Shown piece by piece: positions 8,572 through 17,289 of a stretch of 64,000 nt of DNA. Where the stretch lies: assembly GCA_051418055.1 (NCBI GenBank), contig JBPRGH010000072.1:111900-175899 (forward strand), in the 5' to 3' direction. The first letter of the stretch is position 1. The number at the start of each line of letters is the position of its first letter. This stretch comes from JBPRGH01 sp051418055. Lineage in GTDB: Bacteria > Bacteroidota > Bacteroidia > Cytophagales > Cyclobacteriaceae. The notes under the pieces were generated by a model that saw only the letters and a list, made by a program, of their open reading frames with translations, was not told the DNA's origin and ran no database searches. The position numbers and the translations under genes were made by a program.

Positions 8572-9984
8572 CTAAGGCAAAACAACCTCTGGGATTTTTT
8601 TCTTCACCTCCTCCTTAAGCTCTGATATCACTTTACTCTGATGGCTTTTCTTATCATTACTTTTCAGGAACTCATTTAAAAAATCATTGACAGCTTTTAT
8701 TTCAATCTTTTCAGTTTTATAAAGGGAGCATTTCTGGTACCATTCAATTATGGCCGTTGAATTTATCTTATGCAGGTATTTTTTCTCTTTCTCTATCAAG
8801 CCAAGTTTGTCGATATAGCTAAGTATCTTCTTATACTCACCCTGAAGAAATAAAGCACGAAAGAAAACGCTGAAATACAGATGCCATCGGTGCTGTAATA
8901 TTTCCTCCTTATGGGCAAGAAGGAATATCTCCGCATGCTGAATTGCCTCCCTCAGCTGATTTGTCTTTGTTAAACATGTGATATATGCTGCCGTAAAGCT
9001 CGTCCTGTGGTGAAAATTAGAAGTATGCTTTGTATCAGGAAAAACCTTATGCATTAATTTCAGAGCCTCCTCCACCTTTCCTTTTTTCAGAAGGACAGCA
9101 GTTAAATTATTTACATAATGGATGTAGTCACTATTCTTTACACTTATTGATAGCCACCCGTACTTCTCTGCCAGATCCAGCTGGTTTGCCTTTGAATGAT
9201 AAAGAAGACGATTTCCGTAGTAATTTATGAGAATTCTTCTGCTGTAAAACTGACCGGAGATCAGGATTGGCTCAATTTCATCAAAAAGAGCCTCCATTTT
9301 TTCTTTTGAATTATAGTTGTAGTAGAGAAAGACCAATCTTACCAATGCATAGTACCTGTTCATGCCGTCCATAATGGGATCACGAAAAATGGTTAATAAC
9401 CAGCTCTCCCACTGACGAGATTCTTTTTCATTAAAGGAATATTGTTGAATAATATCATGTGTAGCCTCCTGGATCCGTGTATATACCAGCCTGCAGTGAT
9501 CATAATGCGATTTATGGCGATGAATAAACTCTACAATTATTTTGTATTCCTTATGACGCATGCGCACGAGCAGAAAGTTTAGGAAATTCAGTCCCAGCTC
9601 ATAGCGCTTCATGAAATAGTAGTGATCCTGATTAGTTTCTTTAATAATAGAAAGCAGCTCTTTTTCCTGCTCCTGTGAAAGATCATCGTTCATTAGCTGA
9701 CGTTCCAGATTTACCAGCTTTTCAAATTCCAGGTCTACATCCGCCTGCTCCAGCCTTCCCTGCATCCATCGCATCATACGGGAGTATTTACGTTTATCTA
9801 CATGTGTACTAAATGCAGATTCATCGGTTTCCTTACTTACAAAAGCCTGGGTCTGCTGTAAAATATTTAAATTTTCCAGGTCATCGAACTGCTGGATATT
9901 GAGCAAATAAAGCAATTCGTGTGGTAAAAGACCTGATGCAAATTCAGTAAACTTCTTAAGCTTTTTCTTCTTCATAACCTTCAT
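8572..9984 (-). CDS. Helical repeat protein of unknown function
   Basis: A 470-residue soluble protein with no signal peptide. It begins with a lysine-rich stretch (MKVMKKKKLKK) and is almost wholly predicted helical, with repeated paired-helix patterns reminiscent of TPR-like solenoids, for example around residues 285-340. A charged coiled tail (about 425-465) ends it. No catalytic motif is recognised. A second ATG at 9975 is an equally good start. Intergenic spaces of 160 bases downstream and about 540 upstream suggest it is its own unit. A scaffold or regulatory-partner role is only a guess. Confidence 0.7.
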   Translation of the reverse strand: MKVMKKKKLKKFTEFASGLLPHELLYLLNIQQFDDLENLNILQQTQAFVSKETDESAFSTHVDKRKYSRMMRWMQGRLEQADVDLEFEKLVNLERQLMNDDLSQEQEKELLSIIKETNQDHYYFMKRYELGLNFLNFLLVRMRHKEYKIIVEFIHRHKSHYDHCRLVYTRIQEATHDIIQQYSFNEKESRQWESWLLTIFRDPIMDGMNRYYALVRLVFLYYNYNSKEKMEALFDEIEPILISGQFYSRRILINYYGNRLLYHSKANQLDLAEKYGWLSISVKNSDYIHYVNNLTAVLLKKGKVEEALKLMHKVFPDTKHTSNFHHRTSFTAAYITCLTKTNQLREAIQHAEIFLLAHKEEILQHRWHLYFSVFFRALFLQGEYKKILSYIDKLGLIEKEKKYLHKINSTAIIEWYQKCSLYKTEKIEIKAVNDFLNEFLKSNDKKSHQSKVISELKEEVKKKIPEVVLP

Positions 9985-10525
9985 TCCTGAAGATAATTAT
10001 TTAGTTAAGAAAGAGGAACTGAAGGGTAATAATTTTTTCCCGGGCTATGATTATTTAAGCTGCTTCAAATAGAAATATGTGCTATAAACCGAGTAAGATT
10101 TCTCTCTTCGCAAGCCTGTTGGTGATAAAGCTGTAGGTTTCGCAAGCTACGTTCGAAATGACCGAGAAATATATGAAAATCGTCATTACGAGGAGGCATC
10201 GTAAACTTTAAGAATTTTATTTAGCGCTTTGTGCCGACGAAGTAATCTTTCCTTTTATTTGACGAGATTCCTTCAGTCGCATTTTGCTCATGCAAAACCC
10301 AATAATTTACATGCTCCTTCGGAATGACGATAAAAAAACTAAATCTCCTTTTCCCGTCATCATGATGAAAATAGAGATTTATTAATTCGAAGCTTAAGCG
10401 TAGAAGGATTCCTCCTCGATTGACCAGATTGCCGCAGTCGCTTCTCTAATTATTCACTGCGATTTTTATTCTTCCTGCTCCTTCGCAATGACGGTAAAAA
10501 AGCTACGTTCGAAATGACCATTTTT
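9985..10525. repeat. 541-bp gene-free region made of dispersed BIME-like repeats
   Basis: The region contains pieces shared with other gaps: the sequence GGTCATTTCGAACGTAGCTT or its complement (near 10140 and 10502, and again at 22534), and the pair CGTCATTACGAGGA (about 10184) and CGGAATGACG (about 10319), which can fold into a long hairpin. A similar block follows from about 10407 to 10495 (GATTCCTCC, CGCAATGACGG). The GTGCCGACGA motif near 10230 recurs near 29490. No gene is seen. Confidence 0.7.
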
Positions 10526-12034
10526 TTAGGCTGACTTAGGGCCGGCCAAAGCAGTTAACTTCTTACGATCGATTTTACCAGTATCATTTTTCGGTAGCTC
10601 TTTCATAAACACAAAATATTTAGGCACTTTAAATTTTGCAAGACCGGCTTTACAGAACGACAGCAGCTCCTCCTCTCCTGCTTTTTCTCCAGGCTTTATA
10701 ACCACATAAGCCTTCCCTGACTCACCCCATTTTTCATCCGGAACGCCTACAACCACTGCTTCACTTACCGCAGGATGCTGCATGAGCCGCTTTTCTACCT
10801 CTGCGGGATATACATTTTCCCCACCTGAGATATACATGTTCTTTATTCTATCCACCACATACAGGTATCCATCCTCATCTTTTTTAAGGATATCACCTGT
10901 TTTAAACCATCCTTCACAAAAAGCTTTTTTAGTTGCTTCGACATTCTTCCAGTATCCGGGTGTAACCATTGGGCCCCTTAGCCAGAGTTCTCCGCTTTCA
11001 TTGGCGGCTGTCTCAGTACCTGCTTCATTTATAAGCTTTGTCTCCACATAAAAATTTGGAAATCCTATACTCCCTCTTTTCCTTATTGCATCCTCCGCTT
11101 CCAGTGATGTGATATTTGGCCCTGCCTCTGTCAATCCATAACCCTGCCTGATGGGAACCCCCCTTTCTGCCCATTTCTCAATAACAGGTATAGGTAACGC
11201 TTCTCCCCCAACAATCATATAACGCAGACTGGAGAAGTCAGTCGTATTAAATTCCTCTGCATCCATCATCATCTTTACCATGGTAGGAACGGCCATAAAT
11301 ATGCTGATTTCTTCTTCCTTCAGAAAATTCAGCGCCTGGGAAGCATCAAATTTTGACTGCAGGATAACAGTCCCTCCAAAATGTAATAAAGGAGTGCTTA
11401 ACACATTCCATCCTCCTGTATGAAAAGGTGGCATAACCATCAGGGTGCGGTCATCGCTGGTGACTTTTAGCCGCATTGCTGTATTCAGGCTATTCCAGAG
11501 CATCATGCCGTGGGTATAGATAGCACCTTTTGGAAAACCTGTAGTGCCCGAAGTATATAGGATCATGCAGGGATGGCTTTCTTCAATGACCACTGAAGAA
11601 AAATTAGTATCCTCCTCCAGCACCTGTGAAATTTTCTCCGACAGCACAGACCAATAAATAGCTATATCCTTTATGTGGCCGGGAATATCGGTCAAAAGTG
11701 TTTCAAACTGTTTTTCAACTATTACTAAAGAAGGATCAGAATTTTGAATGAGATATGCGATTTCCGGAGCTGACAGGCGATAATTAACCGGCACCAGAAT
11801 AATTCCCATTTTTTGGGCAACGCTAAGCAACATGAAATATTCAGCACCAAATGTGGCAATAATAAATACCCGATCTCCTTTTTGAAGATTTAATTTGCCA
11901 TGAAACCAGGCCGCCAGACCTTTACCTCCCTTATCCAATTCACGATAAGTATAGGACGTATTTAAAGACAGATCTTTAACAGCTATCTTCTCAGGCAGAT
12001 ACGTGCTCCATCGTTGAAACCAGTCTGTTATCAT
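10526..12034 (-). CDS. Acyl-CoA synthetase (AMP-forming ligase)
   Basis: A 502-residue ANL-superfamily ligase that activates a carboxylate to acyl-AMP and then the CoA thioester. The phosphate-binding motif TSGTTGFPKG is at 161-170, GYGLTEAGP and GWFKTGDIL mark the nucleotide site, and the C-terminal PKNDTGKIDR provides the catalytic lysine. Family neighbours include medium-chain fatty acyl and feruloyl-type CoA ligases; the exact acid is unknown. The gene overlaps the symporter gene upstream by 44 bases. The overlap looks real because homology-like sequence (WSTYLPEKIAVKD) begins at residue 9. It is the last gene of the FabG-like, FabH-like, symporter, ligase operon. Confidence 0.9.
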   Translation of the reverse strand: MITDWFQRWSTYLPEKIAVKDLSLNTSYTYRELDKGGKGLAAWFHGKLNLQKGDRVFIIATFGAEYFMLLSVAQKMGIILVPVNYRLSAPEIAYLIQNSDPSLVIVEKQFETLLTDIPGHIKDIAIYWSVLSEKISQVLEEDTNFSSVVIEESHPCMILYTSGTTGFPKGAIYTHGMMLWNSLNTAMRLKVTSDDRTLMVMPPFHTGGWNVLSTPLLHFGGTVILQSKFDASQALNFLKEEEISIFMAVPTMVKMMMDAEEFNTTDFSSLRYMIVGGEALPIPVIEKWAERGVPIRQGYGLTEAGPNITSLEAEDAIRKRGSIGFPNFYVETKLINEAGTETAANESGELWLRGPMVTPGYWKNVEATKKAFCEGWFKTGDILKKDEDGYLYVVDRIKNMYISGGENVYPAEVEKRLMQHPAVSEAVVVGVPDEKWGESGKAYVVIKPGEKAGEEELLSFCKAGLAKFKVPKYFVFMKELPKNDTGKIDRKKLTALAGPKSA

Positions 12035-13526
12035 ATGCTTTCTTCTTTTTAAATATAATAAAAAAGACCCCTCCGATCACTACTGAAGCCGTGATTGCCA
12101 AAGCCGAAGGTACGGCAGGGTTCTTCACCGGGGTATCCATGTATGGCGTGATCTCCAGGTAGTAAATAGAAAAATGGATCAGAATAGCTGATAAGCTTGC
12201 CGCTATTGGAGCTATTTTAGGAACATTTCGTAAGAACATGCCGAAAAGTACGGGTACAAATGCTGCCGAGAAAAAAGCATATACACCATTCTGAGCAAAT
12301 ATTGCTACGCTAAGGTTTGGATTTACCAACTGCTGATAGGATAATAAAAATGCCACTACAGCCATAATTACAATGACTGCTTTATTTAACAATATACCAT
12401 GCTTATTGATAAAATCATCATTACCATATGTTTTTCGGGTAATACCTCCAATAAGATCAGAGGTAAAGGTGGTTGATAGTGACTGAATCAATCCTTCCAG
12501 AGTAGACATCCCTGCAGAAATAAGCCCAAAGATCAGCAACAGCATTATATATACCGGGAACTGCGATACTACATATGTTGACACAAGTGCATCTACAGGG
12601 ATAGGTTCTCCGTTATATGTTAGGTCAGGGAAAGTTAGGCGTGCGTAAAGCCCAACTATTATAACCAGGAAAAAAACCATCTGCACGATCCCTCCAACCA
12701 CTAAATAGCGGTTTACATCCCGCTCTTCTTTTAATAAAAGTGATTTTGTGAGAATATGAGGCTGACAGATCACTGCCACTCCCACCACTATCTGACAAAA
12801 GATTATTTCAAAATAATCACGGAATAAAAAGCTTTCTTTGTTTAAAGGTTGTGCCAAAACAGGATTAATAGCCGCAAGCCTGTTAAAGAAGCCATCGATG
12901 CCATCACTAAAATATTCTGCTCCGGAGCCTATCAGAATCAAAGCTACAATCAGCATAGAAAAAGCCTGAATTGTGTTAGTGTAAACCATGGCATTGGCTC
13001 CTCCAAACATCATATAGCCAAAAATAAAGATGATCACCCCTGCTAAAACATAAACAGGATTTGCATTAAGGGCAGCAGATAAAACCTGTGTAATACCCAC
13101 GCATATTAATACAATAAAAGTAAGGAGCAGCAGCGACAGGAAAGCAAAGAATAAAGCGAAATTTGGGCTCTCATATCTTTTCCCTATCCATTGGGCCAGG
13201 CTTAAAGCAGCCACCTGGCTACCAAATTTTCTAAAGCCTTTTGAAAGTACAACTAATGAAGCGACAGCCGCGACAGGCAAAACTATTCCATAAGAAATAA
13301 AGCCACTGATCCCATATGCCCCAATCAGTCCTGGGTTAATAATAAAAGTTGCTGCACTTGTTGTGGAAGCTGCTAAAGATAGTCCAACAAAAGCAGGGGA
13401 AAATCTCAGGCTTCCAAGAGCATAATCATTTATGTTTTTAGTCTTTCCGGATCCCCTGATGACGAAAAACATCACCACCAATCCATAAACAACAAGTAAT
13501 AAAACAGTAGCTAAAGCTGACGACAT
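11991..13526 (-). CDS. Sodium:solute symporter (SSS family)
   Basis: A 511-residue membrane protein with about 13 hydrophobic segments and SSS features such as LSLAASTTSAATFI (52-65) in the first core helix and the NTIQAFSMLI segment. SSS proteins import sugars, amino acids, carboxylates or vitamins with Na+. The neighbours, an acyl-CoA ligase and two fatty-acid-type enzymes, make a monocarboxylate the best guess (inference). The basic tail (KKKKAYDNR) is cytoplasmic. It starts 3 bases after the FabH-like gene ends and overlaps the ligase start, so translation is probably coupled. Confidence 0.9.
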   Translation of the reverse strand: MSSALATVLLLVVYGLVVMFFVIRGSGKTKNINDYALGSLRFSPAFVGLSLAASTTSAATFIINPGLIGAYGISGFISYGIVLPVAAVASLVVLSKGFRKFGSQVAALSLAQWIGKRYESPNFALFFAFLSLLLLTFIVLICVGITQVLSAALNANPVYVLAGVIIFIFGYMMFGGANAMVYTNTIQAFSMLIVALILIGSGAEYFSDGIDGFFNRLAAINPVLAQPLNKESFLFRDYFEIIFCQIVVGVAVICQPHILTKSLLLKEERDVNRYLVVGGIVQMVFFLVIIVGLYARLTFPDLTYNGEPIPVDALVSTYVVSQFPVYIMLLLIFGLISAGMSTLEGLIQSLSTTFTSDLIGGITRKTYGNDDFINKHGILLNKAVIVIMAVVAFLLSYQQLVNPNLSVAIFAQNGVYAFFSAAFVPVLFGMFLRNVPKIAPIAASLSAILIHFSIYYLEITPYMDTPVKNPAVPSALAITASVVIGGVFFIIFKKKKAYDNRLVSTMEHVSA

Positions 13527-13529
13527 AGT

Positions 13530-14519
13530 TTATAGTTTAAATGCTGCACTTGCAAAGGCCAGGCCTCCGCCAGACCCAATTAAGAATATTATATCTCCCT
13601 TTTCTACCTTTCCAGCACGGACAGCTTCATCCAGTGCCATAGGAATAGCTGCAGACCCTGTATATCCATACCGATCCATAATATAGTGTGCCCTATCATG
13701 CGGTAGCCCCAGGTTATCCAGCATCTCATGAATGCTTTTTATATTTATCTGCGTCATAAAAAACATCTTCACATCTTCTGCCTTAAGATCATTCTCAAGA
13801 AGTAGCTGCTCAGACATCTGTGTCCAGTAAGTAGGATTAAGTTCTTTGGGAAATTTCTTAACAAACTGTAGTTGATGTGTTTTTTGCTTCAAAACCTGCT
13901 CAGTAAGTGGTGTCTTTGCTCCTCCGGAATAAATGCCCATCCACTCATTATACTGACCACATGTCATCTGGTGAGCACCCAGAAACCCTCGTTCAGAATT
14001 CTCCTCAGCCTGAAGGACCACAGCTCCTGCCCCATCGGCAAATAGTGTAACCGTTTTCTTATCCTCCTTATTTAAATATTTACTCATGGCATAAGCACCT
14101 ATCACTAATATATGCTTATACTGGTTATCGGCAATAATATATTTTGATGCAGTATCCAGAGCCGTAACAAAACCCGCACATGCAGTATTCAAATCGAAAG
14201 TACCTGCATTTAAAGCTCCTATCCTGTGCTGCACAACAGAAGCCGTAGATGGAGAAATGTATTCCGGCGTATCCGTAGATATAATGAGCATATCCAGCTC
14301 TTTCGCTGTAATCCCTGCTGCATCCAGTGCTTTTAAAGCCGCACGTTCACAAAGGTCAGCGGTAGATTCATTCTCTTTACACCAATGCCTTTCCCTGATG
14401 GTGAGATTTTCAACTAACCAGCTATCGACATCCTCACCCAGCTGTTCATTGAAATAATGGTTTGTGATGATGGTTTCCGGCACATATGATCCGGTACCTA
14501 TTATTACAGGTTTTCTCAT
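13530..14519 (-). CDS. FabH-like ketoacyl synthase III with incomplete catalytic triad
   Basis: A 329-residue thiolase-fold enzyme of the KAS III type. The N-terminal GTGSYVPE, the nucleophile loop NTACAGF (C114) and the C-terminal GSGGGLAFASA are all present. The usual His and Asn are not: the PHQAN position reads MTQIN (T256) and the YGNTSAA position reads YGYTGSA (Y286). Decarboxylative condensation normally needs both, so this may be an acyltransferase or a condensing enzyme of another mechanism (inference). The canonical paralog at 61116-62108 keeps all three. It lies 12 bases after the FabG-like gene and 3 bases before the symporter gene. Confidence 0.85.
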   Translation of the reverse strand: MRKPVIIGTGSYVPETIITNHYFNEQLGEDVDSWLVENLTIRERHWCKENESTADLCERAALKALDAAGITAKELDMLIISTDTPEYISPSTASVVQHRIGALNAGTFDLNTACAGFVTALDTASKYIIADNQYKHILVIGAYAMSKYLNKEDKKTVTLFADGAGAVVLQAEENSERGFLGAHQMTCGQYNEWMGIYSGGAKTPLTEQVLKQKTHQLQFVKKFPKELNPTYWTQMSEQLLLENDLKAEDVKMFFMTQINIKSIHEMLDNLGLPHDRAHYIMDRYGYTGSAAIPMALDEAVRAGKVEKGDIIFLIGSGGGLAFASAAFKL

Positions 14520-14531
14520 ATTTTTCTCATT

Positions 14532-15269
14532 TTATAAAGTCACCGCACCATCAACACTTAAAGTGGTACCGCTAATAAAAGATGCCTCATCCGAAGCTAA
14601 AAAGGCATATGCACTGGCAATTTCTTCAGGTTTACCGAAACGACCTAGCGGTGTTTTACCATTGATCATCTCAATCACCTTATCGGGAATGGTATTTATC
14701 ATTTCCGTTGCAATGAAGCCAGGGGCTATAGCATTTACAGTTATGCCCTTACGACCTAGCTCTCTTGCCCATGTTTTTGTCATACCAATAACTCCGGCCT
14801 TTGTTGCCACATAATTTGTCTGTCCAAAATTTCCATATATTCCAACTACCGAAGAGGCATTAATGATACGGCCATAATTCTGCTCGACCATATATGGACT
14901 AACTGCTTTGGTGCAATAAAAAACTCCATTAAGATTTACATCAATCACCTGCTGCCATTGCTCCTGAGTTATTTTAGCAAGTGTGGCATCTTTTGTTATA
15001 CCTGCATTATTGATCAAGATATCTATTTTACCAAAATCTTCCTTTACTTTGGCTGCTGTTTTTTCCACAGCATTAAAATCGGTGGTATTAACCTGGTAAA
15101 ACTTTACCTCCCCTTTAGAGGAAAGGTTTTTTGCCAGCTCTTCTCCCTTTTCTGATTGTAAGTCCCAAATGGCTACACGGGCACCTTCAGCAACGAATTT
15201 TTCTACCGTTGCCCTTCCGATACCCATGGCTCCACCTGTAATGATGGCTACTTTATCTTTTAATCTCAT
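14532..15269 (-). CDS. FabG/PhaB-like short-chain dehydrogenase/reductase
   Basis: A 245-residue classical SDR: TGGAMGIG (11-18) for the dinucleotide, NNAG (87-90), and catalytic S140, Y153 and K157 in the order S-x12-Y-x3-K. The PGFIATEM and GRFGKPEEIA segments are typical of 3-oxoacyl-ACP and acetoacetyl-CoA reductases. It heads the operon with a FabH-like enzyme, a symporter and an acyl-CoA ligase, so it probably reduces or oxidises a 3-oxo/3-hydroxyacyl thioester there. As FabG itself is usually elsewhere, this is likely a specialised paralog. Confidence 0.88.
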   Translation of the reverse strand: MRLKDKVAIITGGAMGIGRATVEKFVAEGARVAIWDLQSEKGEELAKNLSSKGEVKFYQVNTTDFNAVEKTAAKVKEDFGKIDILINNAGITKDATLAKITQEQWQQVIDVNLNGVFYCTKAVSPYMVEQNYGRIINASSVVGIYGNFGQTNYVATKAGVIGMTKTWARELGRKGITVNAIAPGFIATEMINTIPDKVIEMINGKTPLGRFGKPEEIASAYAFLASDEASFISGTTLSVDGAVTL

Positions 15270-15619
15270 TTCCTGTATTTGTTAAAGCTCTAAGATGAAA
15301 AGAAGCAGCAATAAAAGAATAGAAGGCTGAGGATTTGTAAGGGTTGACTTTGGCAATGATGAAAAGCAATATTTAATTTTATGGATTGATAAATGTGTTT
15401 TAGGTACTGCGACTATATATATCATAATACCCCTCTCGGATGGTCTTTCGGGGGACAGACCATGAGGTGCAGGTATTGCGACTATATCAATCATAATACC
15501 CCTCGGATGGTCTTACTGGTCTGTCGGGGGACAGACTAGTAAGATTTTTCTCACACCAATACAACCCTTTGATAACAACCTGTGTCTTGTAATCAGAACC
15601 AAAAGTAGTATTCAACCAA
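15270..15619. repeat. 350-bp gap with a tandem duplication carrying two hairpins
   Basis: Two imperfect copies of a segment of about 69 bases (starting GCGACTATAT at 15409 and 15478) share ATCATAATACCCCT and CGGATGGTCTT. The first carries a GGGG-loop hairpin at 15441-15462 with one mismatch. The second carries an extended one at 15512-15543 whose outer arms CTTACT and AGTAAG lengthen the stem. No gene is seen; the promoter of the 15269 operon should lie in its left part. Confidence 0.75.
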
Positions 15620-16060
15620 ATGAAAAACCTGATCTTATTAAGTGGAGTAATTGTAACAGTAATAATCTCTGCTATTTTCTCATGTTCAATTGATGAAGGA
15701 AAGGAAATATCGACCACTTATCCACAGAAATGGAAGCTGGTTAAAATGAGTGGCAACATGCAAAGTTCGGAAGTTACCGGAGATGCTATGGACTGGCAGG
15801 AGGAGTATATATTTAAAAAAGATAATACTTTTATAAAGCGAAGAGAAAACAATAATAAAGCTACAGAAGCAAAAGGAGTCTTTTTCACAACTTCTTTGGA
15901 AGACGGCGATTACCTGGAATTAACTTTTCTGGAAAATGATAAGCTGGCAGGAAGCTGCTCTACTGAACCTAAAGAACTTCTTAAATTGGAGAAAAATAAG
16001 TTGTCTAATACATGGCTCGCCTGTGATGGTCCGGGTTTGGAGTATAGAAAGATAGACTAG
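15620..16060 (+). CDS. Lipocalin-like hypothetical lipoprotein
   Basis: A 146-residue protein with a lipoprotein signal: hydrophobic 4-20 followed by AIFSC with the lipidated Cys at 22. The rest is mostly beta-predicted, starting with a WKLVKMSG strand that is common at the start of small lipocalin-like domains of Bacteroidota (lipocalin-like reading is inference). Cysteines in GSCSTEP and LACDG could form a disulfide. It is monocistronic, with repeats on both sides. Function unknown. Confidence 0.7.
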   Translation: MKNLILLSGVIVTVIISAIFSCSIDEGKEISTTYPQKWKLVKMSGNMQSSEVTGDAMDWQEEYIFKKDNTFIKRRENNNKATEAKGVFFTTSLEDGDYLELTFLENDKLAGSCSTEPKELLKLEKNKLSNTWLACDGPGLEYRKID

Positions 16061-16627
16061 CTTTAGCTTCACAGTCTCCGAGTCCTCTTTGAGTGACTCG
16101 GAGGAGGCAGGGCGGGAGTGACTCGGAGGAGGCGGTAGGTCCTGGTTTAACTTTAGCAAAGCATAACCTGAACCTGAAAATAGAAGCAAATTTGTAACTT
16201 GCTTTTCCCAGTCTCCTCTTTAAGCGCCTGGGAGGAGAGGGAGAATGATCTCACCTACACCCCCAGTTCCCGTTAAGCTAATTTATTTCAGCTTCTTTAT
16301 TTCGCGGAGTTAATTTAGATGTAATAATGTAGTTTTATATTCTAAGTATTTAGTTAGAGTATAACTTAACCCTCAGCTTTTGATATCTTCTTTTTGTGGT
16401 TCTATTTTGCTTTTGTAGGGTATCTTCAGGCGGTGGTATTAGATCCTGAAATAAATTCAGGATGACCGTAAAACAACGAGTACCCATATCCTAGTTTAAG
16501 TTTAGCAAAGCGTAACTTAAACCTGAAATATAGAAGCAAGTTTGTAACTTGCTTCTCTCGCCTTCTTCTTAAGTATCTTGGAAAAAGGCATTAAATGTTA
16601 AAGCCACGACCAAACCTTTTTTATAAT
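16061..16627. repeat. 567-bp gap with paired 90-bp direct repeats and hairpins
   Basis: The GAGTC palindrome family appears at 16076-16103 with an extra half near 16119. Two direct repeats of about 90 bases start at 16141 and 16489, sharing TTTAGCAAAGC, AACCTGAA and TAGAAGCAA. In the second copy GAAGCAAGTT (16533-16542) and AACTTGCTTC (16546-16555) form a perfect hairpin. Between them, 16273-16340 (CTAATTTATTTCAGCTTCT, CGCGGAGTT) resembles the block near 22732-22775. No gene is seen. Confidence 0.75.
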
Positions 16628-17233
16628 TCAGGTCTGAAATGCCCTCTCCCAATCTCCTTCATAAACAATCTCATCAAGTGATTTCCTGCTTCTTTCAGCT
16701 GTTTCGGATTTTTTATTCTTTTCATCCAGCATATCAGGATCACCCTTATATCCAATAGCACAAGCTGCGATAGCTTCAAAATCTTCGGGAATATTAAATA
16801 TTTCTCTTGCTCTATCCGGATCGAAACCTGCCATCTGGTGGATAAATAGGCCATCCTCAGTGGCCTGGAAAGCCAGAGTAGTCATGGCTGCCCCAGTATC
16901 GTATTTAAAATGGCGATTAGCTTTTTCATTTTTTGAGAAGGTTTTTTTACCACAGGCCAATACCAACACAGGTGCATTTTCTGCCCAATTCTGATTGAAT
17001 TCTACCAGTGTCTCAAAGATCTTATTGTAACTCTCCTCCCCTTTCCTGCCCACTATAAAGCGCCAGGGCTGCTCATTAAAACTCGATGGTGCCCATCTTG
17101 CTGCATCAAAAAGTTTTAACAGCTGCTCACGTGAAACCTCCCTGTCAGGCTGAAAAGCACGAGGGCTCCACCTGTTGGTTATTAAAGGATGAATATTAAA
17201 TTCTGTATCAGCTTTTTTTATTTCCTTCGCCAT
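16628..17233 (-). CDS. Nitroreductase-family flavoprotein
   Basis: A 201-residue oxidoreductase with nitroreductase landmarks: RWSPRAF (22-28) for FMN phosphate, AARWAPSSFNEQPWRFIV (about 45-62), and GAAMTTLAFQATEDGL in the dimer core. Such enzymes use FMN and NAD(P)H to reduce nitro compounds, quinones or similar electrophiles. It is divergent from the peroxiredoxin gene, with 56 bases between starts that contain a 12-bp palindrome, suggesting joint redox control (inference). Length is normal. Confidence 0.9.
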   Translation of the reverse strand: MAKEIKKADTEFNIHPLITNRWSPRAFQPDREVSREQLLKLFDAARWAPSSFNEQPWRFIVGRKGEESYNKIFETLVEFNQNWAENAPVLVLACGKKTFSKNEKANRHFKYDTGAAMTTLAFQATEDGLFIHQMAGFDPDRAREIFNIPEDFEAIAACAIGYKGDPDMLDEKNKKSETAERSRKSLDEIVYEGDWERAFQT

Positions 17234-17238
17234 AATAA

Positions 17239-17250
17239 ATGTTTAAACAT
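17239..17250. promoter_or_regulatory. 12-bp perfect palindrome between divergent redox genes
   Basis: ATGTTTAAACAT is a perfect palindrome in the 56-base space between the nitroreductase and peroxiredoxin starts. It lies 5 bases from the nitroreductase ATG. A TATTTTTG sequence resembling the Bacteroidota -7 element is at 17275-17282 but is only 7 bases from the peroxiredoxin ATG. An operator role is inference. Confidence 0.35.
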
Positions 17251-17289
17251 CAATAATATTTAACTGACTCTGCTTATTTTTGTTTCATA

